Assembly (NCBI GenBank): GCA_029204225.1
Contig: MU832663.1
Location: 1 to 64,000 of the forward strand
Reading direction: 5' to 3'
Length of the DNA stretch: 64,000 nt
DNA from: Diphasiastrum complanatum
Lineage: Eukaryota; Streptophyta; Lycopodiopsida; Lycopodiales; Lycopodiaceae
A program made the position numbers and the translations under genes. Positions 60,301-64,000 of this stretch are shown here, in pieces (the stretch's first letter is position 1; each line of letters starts with the position of its first letter). The notes beneath the pieces were generated by a model. That model searched no databases and was not told the DNA's origin. It worked only from the letters and a program-made list of their open reading frames with translations.

Positions 60301-60390
60301 AGGCTATCAGAGTAGCACGAATGAACTACACTATGACTGGCAAGATTGGTGAGTTGTTGTCTTTCTAATTCGAGATCATTTTATGGATTT
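60301..60390 (+). other. PBS-like site and leader start after the Gy7 LTR
   Basis: GGCTATCAGAGTAGC resembles a degenerate TGGTATCAGAGC. Sequence to about 60,390 aligns with the minus strand of the window start, then ends. Confidence 0.5.
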
Positions 60391-60402
60391 GGACCTTAAT
60401 TG

Positions 60403-60579
60403 ATCTGAAATCTTTCACATCTACTACGCTCCATAAGCCTTCTCCTCTGAGTAGCATTTTCATTGTGTTTCCAAACAACATAGTTGCTGCCATCGAACAC
60501 GCTCACAACCTTTTGTTGCAGATTCGATGCCATTTGATAATTTGTGTCATTGTAGCTAATTTGCAGCGCTCTGATACCA
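60403..60579 (-). pseudogene. Copia PBS and gag start of another lineage
   Basis: On the minus strand TGGTATCAGAGCGC (PBS, 60,566-60,579) is followed by a short leader and ATG at 60,533: MASNLQQKVVSVFDGSNYVV, then WKHNENATQRRR. The G-x-N-Y-x-x-W pattern is the usual Copia Gag N-terminus, but the rest differs from Co-A/B/C. Cut off after about 45 codons. Confidence 0.65.
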
Positions 60580-61005
60580 TTAAAACGAACTGATAATTTT
60601 GACTTTAACTGTAGCTAGTAGCATCAAGGATTCGGAGGCGTGCTTCAACTTGTGTCTGTCACATTTTTCGAAAAATGCGAAAAGTGCGACAATTTGCAGA
60701 TCTATACATATTTGCATATTTTAACTCTACGAGAAAATGCGAAAAATTCAAAGAGAGAAAAATATGAAATATGCAAAAAAAACCGGATTAGCATGGCAGT
60801 CTTGATACGGTAAGGATATGGTTCGGCCTATCGCTATAAGCAACATTCAGTTTGGGAAGATTGGACTATGAAATTTTATTTACATTGCATGCTGATAAGT
60901 TAAGTAAACTTATTTTGTACATGGATAACAACTGGCATTTAGCGTTGACACCTATCTTCCTCACTGTGCTAACTTGCGCAGTTTTGTGTGGTGAGATGAA
61001 ATTGA
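60580..61005 (+). repeat. AT-rich segment and dispersed repeat (60,790-61,005)
   Basis: 60,660-60,780 repeats AAAATGCGAAAA-like phrases. 60,790-61,005 is a diverged copy of 14,760-15,000 in the same orientation. No gene. Confidence 0.55.
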
Positions 61006-61732
61006 GGTTCTCGAAGAGATAGAACTAAATGCGCTCTACACGTTCAATTTTTGTATAGTTTTACTTATGAATTTAATGAAGATCGTCTATTATGAAACTC
61101 AAGATTGTTCTTTAGCTCAAGTGAATTACTTTGACTAAAACAAAAGTACAAAAGGAGCATAACGAGGACTATATGCTTGTGAAATCTTAAGAAGCATATG
61201 ATGAGTCCAACATAATAACAAGTGCCATTAAAGGAAAGAAAGACCAATTAGCGGGAGGAAATATCCTCTTGCTCTTGCTAGTTTATTTTGGTGATGATTG
61301 TGTCCAATATGAGAGCTTCAATGATTATAAAATGCCATTTGATCTTGTTTTGCATGACATAATAATCTCTAAGAGTCTCTAAGCCATACTTTTGACATCA
61401 AGATGACCCATTTTAATTTTTCTATCCTTTGTGTACCCTAAAAATCTATGTCTTTATATAGGATCTAGTGGTGCAAACTTGATGTAAAATCTCCTTTAAA
61501 AGTCTTGTATGATGCCTCTAATTGTTGTTCTTTCTTCACTGAAACGTCCTCCTCGCTATCTTTTGTGACAACATTCTATGAAAACATATGTAGATGTAGT
61601 AGTCTTTGACGCTATAATGTTCAGATCTTTCGGCTCCAGAGGCTTGCGCTGCCTCGTCTTCGCCATCACTCGAGCTCGAGCTCTCACACAAGATGGATGC
61701 ACTGTCACAATGCACTACTCTACGATCCAGGC
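61006..61732 (+). other. Intergenic sequence without recognised features
   Basis: AT-rich, no supported gene. Short open frames here are near chance length. Confidence 0.4.
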
Positions 61733-61767
<35 letters not shown>

Positions 61768-61781
61768 GGGGGGGGGGGGGG
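61733..61781 (+). repeat. (GA)n followed by a 25-base G run
   Basis: GCGAGAGAG... then about 25 consecutive G (61,757-61,781). Confidence 0.9.
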
Positions 61782-62104
61782 CAAAGAAAAATTTAAAATC
61801 TGTGTGTGCGTGTGTCAAAAAAGGAAAAAAAAGATTGTGTGCATTGGAAAGAAGGAAGGAGACAAGCATGACAAGACAAAGAGAAAATATTTGAAATAGG
61901 TGGTGACTATGTGTTGAGGGAATGCGAACCTAGTTGGGAGGTTGAGAGATGATGAGTCTCAAGCCTTCAACTTGGAGAAGATGTTGTTCAAGATCTAGTA
62001 AAGTTTGTCCCTACAAGTAAGAGATGTGCCAAAGAAAAACCAAATATTGGAAAGAAAGGCTGAGATTGAGGTGTCTCAATCCAAGATTTTTGGTCCACTT
62101 TGGA
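61782..62104 (+). other. Intergenic, no feature seen
   Basis: A short TG/GTGTG patch at 61,800-61,815; otherwise nothing recognised. Confidence 0.4.
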
Positions 62105-62105
62105 G

Positions 62106-62131
<26 letters not shown>
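62105..62131 (+). repeat. 27-base G run
   Basis: About 27 consecutive G on the plus strand, 0.9 kb upstream of the CHMP1 start codon. G-quadruplex formation is likely for such a tract. Confidence 0.9.
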
Positions 62132-62138
<7 letters not shown>

Positions 62139-62699
62139 GGAAAGCACAAAGAAATCATAGTTTTCATTCATCATCGATCTAGAGCAAGCACAAAAGGTGA
62201 TCTAGAGCAAGAGCAAAAGGTATCTAGGGAGTATATAACATTACGTAGGGAACCACAATGCAACGATGAGGTGGGTGTGAATGCGCCATGCTCAAATGCC
62301 CAAGCACCTCCACCTCCAAGATACGAGCCCCCGAGACCACCCGGCATGGAGTTGATGTGAAGGGTCTCCAATCTCATCCGGGCTGGTCTATGGATTGTCC
62401 GAGTGACCTTGTTGCAGGAAGTCACTAAAAGCGTGGCAGAATCTGATTTGGGCGCGTCAATACGTTGGCGTGTAGCTAAAATGGACGACCACTTTAATTA
62501 TCAAAGGACAACGCGCTTTCACAAAATATACACAAGAAACGCTGCAAAGAGTTCCGATCCATTATCATCTCCGTAGCCATAGCCACGTCCATCCCTAGCC
62601 ACAGCAGCAGAAGCAGAATTAGAAGCAGGAGCACACATCCATTTGATCATTTTTTTTTCGCCGTATATTATAAATCTTATTTTCCTTCCGGATGCGTCG
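62132..62699 (+). other. Intergenic, upstream of CHMP1
   Basis: Somewhat less AT-rich than the repeats. No confident gene; short frames on both strands lack recognisable domains. Confidence 0.4.
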
Positions 62700-63047
62700 T
62701 TACGCCCCCTTCTAGGGTTTCTCATTCCATTTCAATGATTTCCGCAGTGAATGTTTTGATCTGAATCACCCGCTAGAGTGTAGATCAGCCATTATATAGG
62801 CCGATTTATAGATTGACAAGAAGGTTACCGTGCTTTTGCTGCAAATTTGTGGATGTTAAAAAGCGTAAGTCAGTGCTGAAGCATACAGGCTAAAGCATTT
62901 CATAGGGCTTACCTATTTTATAACAGCCCCTCTTTTCATTCGATCGAAAAAAGCTTGGAGTGGAATAGTTCGCCCGATTTATATACAAGAAGAGACTTCG
63001 TTTTCTACATAGAAAAAAAGTTTCATTGTATTTATCAAGTTAACACA
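62700..63047 (+). promoter_or_regulatory. Probable CHMP1 promoter and 5' untranslated region
   Basis: Contains TAGGGTTT at 62,714-62,721, the reverse of the AAACCCTA telo-box common in promoters of plant housekeeping genes. TATA-like TATATA occurs near 62,795 (CATTATATAGG) and 62,981 (TTTATATACAAG). Which one is used, and whether the 5' region has an intron, cannot be told from sequence alone. Confidence 0.45.
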
Positions 63048-63659
63048 ATGGCAAGCTCCAAGAAGTTAATGGAGCAGGTGATGGAGCTCAAGATGACCTC
63101 CAAATCATTGGGGCGTCAGGCAAGGAAATGCGAGAAGGATGAGAAAATTGAGAAAACTAAGGTGAAAAAGGCGATTGAGAAAGGAAACATGGACGGGGCT
63201 CGCATCTATGCTGAGAATGCGATCCGGAAGCGTACTGAGCAGATGAATTATTTGCGACTGTCATCGCGACTTGATGCGGTGGTTTCCAGGCTAGACACAC
63301 AGTCAAAAATGATGACAATCAACAAGTCGATGGCTTCTGTTGTTCGCGCACTTGATACGGCCCTTGCTTCCAACAATTTACAGAAAATCTCAGAAACCAT
63401 GGATCAATTTGAAAAACAGTTCGTCAATATGGAGGTTCAGTCAGAATTTGTTGAGAATGCAATGGCTGGTAGTACATCGTTGTCAACACCTGAAGATCAG
63501 GTCAATTCTCTGATGCAACAAGTGGCTGATGATTATGGCTTGGAAGTGTCAGTTGGCCTTCCTCAGGCAGCGTCTCATGTAGTTCCTGCTAAGGTCACTG
63601 CAGAAGTTCAAGAGGATGAACTCAACCGCCGGATGGCTGAACTTAAGAATAGAGGCTAA
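63048..63659 (+). CDS. CHMP1: Charged multivesicular body protein 1 (ESCRT-III subunit CHMP1)
   Basis: 203 residues in one exon. CHMP1 is a peripheral ESCRT-III subunit that helps sort ubiquitinated membrane cargo into vesicles of multivesicular endosomes and recruits VPS4/LIP5-type MIT-domain partners; in plants it is needed for sorting of auxin carriers (family knowledge). Seen here: basic N-terminal helices, the strongly conserved [20 protein letters not shown] (about 48-67), [39 protein letters not shown]. The C-terminal MIT-interacting motif is E189..L192..R195-M196..L199-K200. Length equals the usual plant 203. I chose the ATG at 63,048 because it gives the family N-terminus; an in-frame ATG at 62,955 would add 31 unlike residues. 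No damage seen. Confidence 0.96.
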   Translation: MASSKKLMEQVMELKMTSKSLGRQARKCEKDEKIEKTKVKKAIEKGNMDGARIYAENAIRKRTEQMNYLRLSSRLDAVVSRLDTQSKMMTINKSMASVVRALDTALASNNLQKISETMDQFEKQFVNMEVQSEFVENAMAGSTSLSTPEDQVNSLMQQVADDYGLEVSVGLPQAASHVVPAKVTAEVQEDELNRRMAELKNRG

Positions 63660-64000
63660 CTAATTTTGCTGTTCTTGCACTTGATTGGAGCTACTCTCTA
63701 CTAGCATATAGAAGAACTTACAGTAAGTTTGTATATGAGTATTTTCTGAATTTATCACTTAATGATTGCTAAGCATATTTGAGAGTTTGAACTTGCATAA
63801 AGGTTTACAAGTTCAAACCTTGTATTTGGTTAACTTTGGAGTGATCGTGTATGTATTCTTATAAATTCAGGAAAAAACTGCAAAACTGATATATTTTGTG
63901 AATTGTAGCTGTACAATGTTTCGGGCAATTTGATAGTTTCGCTTGATCAATCCAAATCTGTTCGTGAATGCTCTGCCAAAAGTACATTTCAATCGTAGTT
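63660..64000 (+). other. CHMP1 3' flank
   Basis: T-rich, as expected for a plant 3' untranslated region and terminator. No canonical AATAAA was noticed; plant poly(A) signals are often variant. No further gene before the window ends. Confidence 0.5.

Noticed and set aside
61536-61784. Minus-strand frame starting with poly-Pro
   Set aside because: The start lies in the G run complement; the remaining acidic part is too short to call.
62100-62425. Gly-rich plus-strand frame and overlapping minus-strand frame near the G run
   Set aside because: Produced by the homopolymer; the rest shows no recognisable domain.
62519-62725. 68-codon minus-strand frame upstream of CHMP1
   Set aside because: No similarity recognised; lies in a likely promoter or 5' untranslated region.

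Overview
The window reads as nuclear DNA of a land plant: about 60 kb of nested, mostly decayed LTR retrotransposons, one recognisable host gene at the right end (CHMP1, an ESCRT-III subunit, 63,048-63,659, whose protein closely follows plant CHMP1), long (CT)n/(GA)n arrays and AT-rich filler. Retrotransposons of this make-up together with a reverse-transcriptase fragment that looks Penelope-like would fit a fern or other non-flowering plant, but that placement is inference and weak. No rRNA, tRNA, CRISPR or bacterial-type features were seen.

Element names used here. Ty3/gypsy-type: Gy1 (+, 346-about 6,365), Gy2 (+, 11,695-13,681, pol deleted), Gy3 (+, about 15,746-27,100, split by a Copia element), Gy4 (-, about 27,100-44,760, split by another Copia element), Gy5 (+, 44,767-48,546, only the 3' end), Gy6 (-, about 49,077-53,735, rearranged), Gy7 (+, 53,736-about 60,300). 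Ty1/copia-type: Co-A (-, 17,254-23,114, intact), Co-B (+, 8,603-11,694, truncated), Co-C (+, 37,636-43,206, structurally complete but without pol), plus an LTR scrap at 48,861-49,076 and a gag scrap at about 60,400-60,579. Two copies of a short Penelope-like RT fragment ending in a (CT)n(CA)n tail lie at 7,788-8,584 and 13,831-14,340.

How the parts relate. The gypsy elements lack a chromodomain and share an unusual layout: gag with several zinc knuckles, protease, RT, RNase H, integrase, then a long spacer and a third large sense ORF (up to about 967 codons in Gy4) before the polypurine tract and 3' LTR. The third ORF has an N-terminal globular region, a Pro/Ser/Thr-rich linker, a coiled coil and a conserved C-terminal region, and is traceable in Gy1, Gy2, Gy4, Gy5, Gy6 and Gy7. 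The spacers before it, and the 5' untranslated regions, hold family-specific arrays of a short motif in both orientations. Co-A is a recent insertion: its two 653-bp LTRs look identical and a 5-bp target duplication sits exactly at the protease active site of Gy3. Co-C also looks young: two 647-bp LTRs with one difference and a 5-bp target duplication inside Gy4 gag. It encodes a Copia Gag fused in frame to about 760 residues that I do not recognise, in place of protease, integrase and RT; Co-A-like elements are plausible helpers.

Limits: gypsy coding regions contain many stops and frameshifts, so most are given as pseudogenes with approximate edges; LTR edges are exact only where both copies, a target duplication or a PBS/PPT define them. 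Similarities between families were judged by eye.
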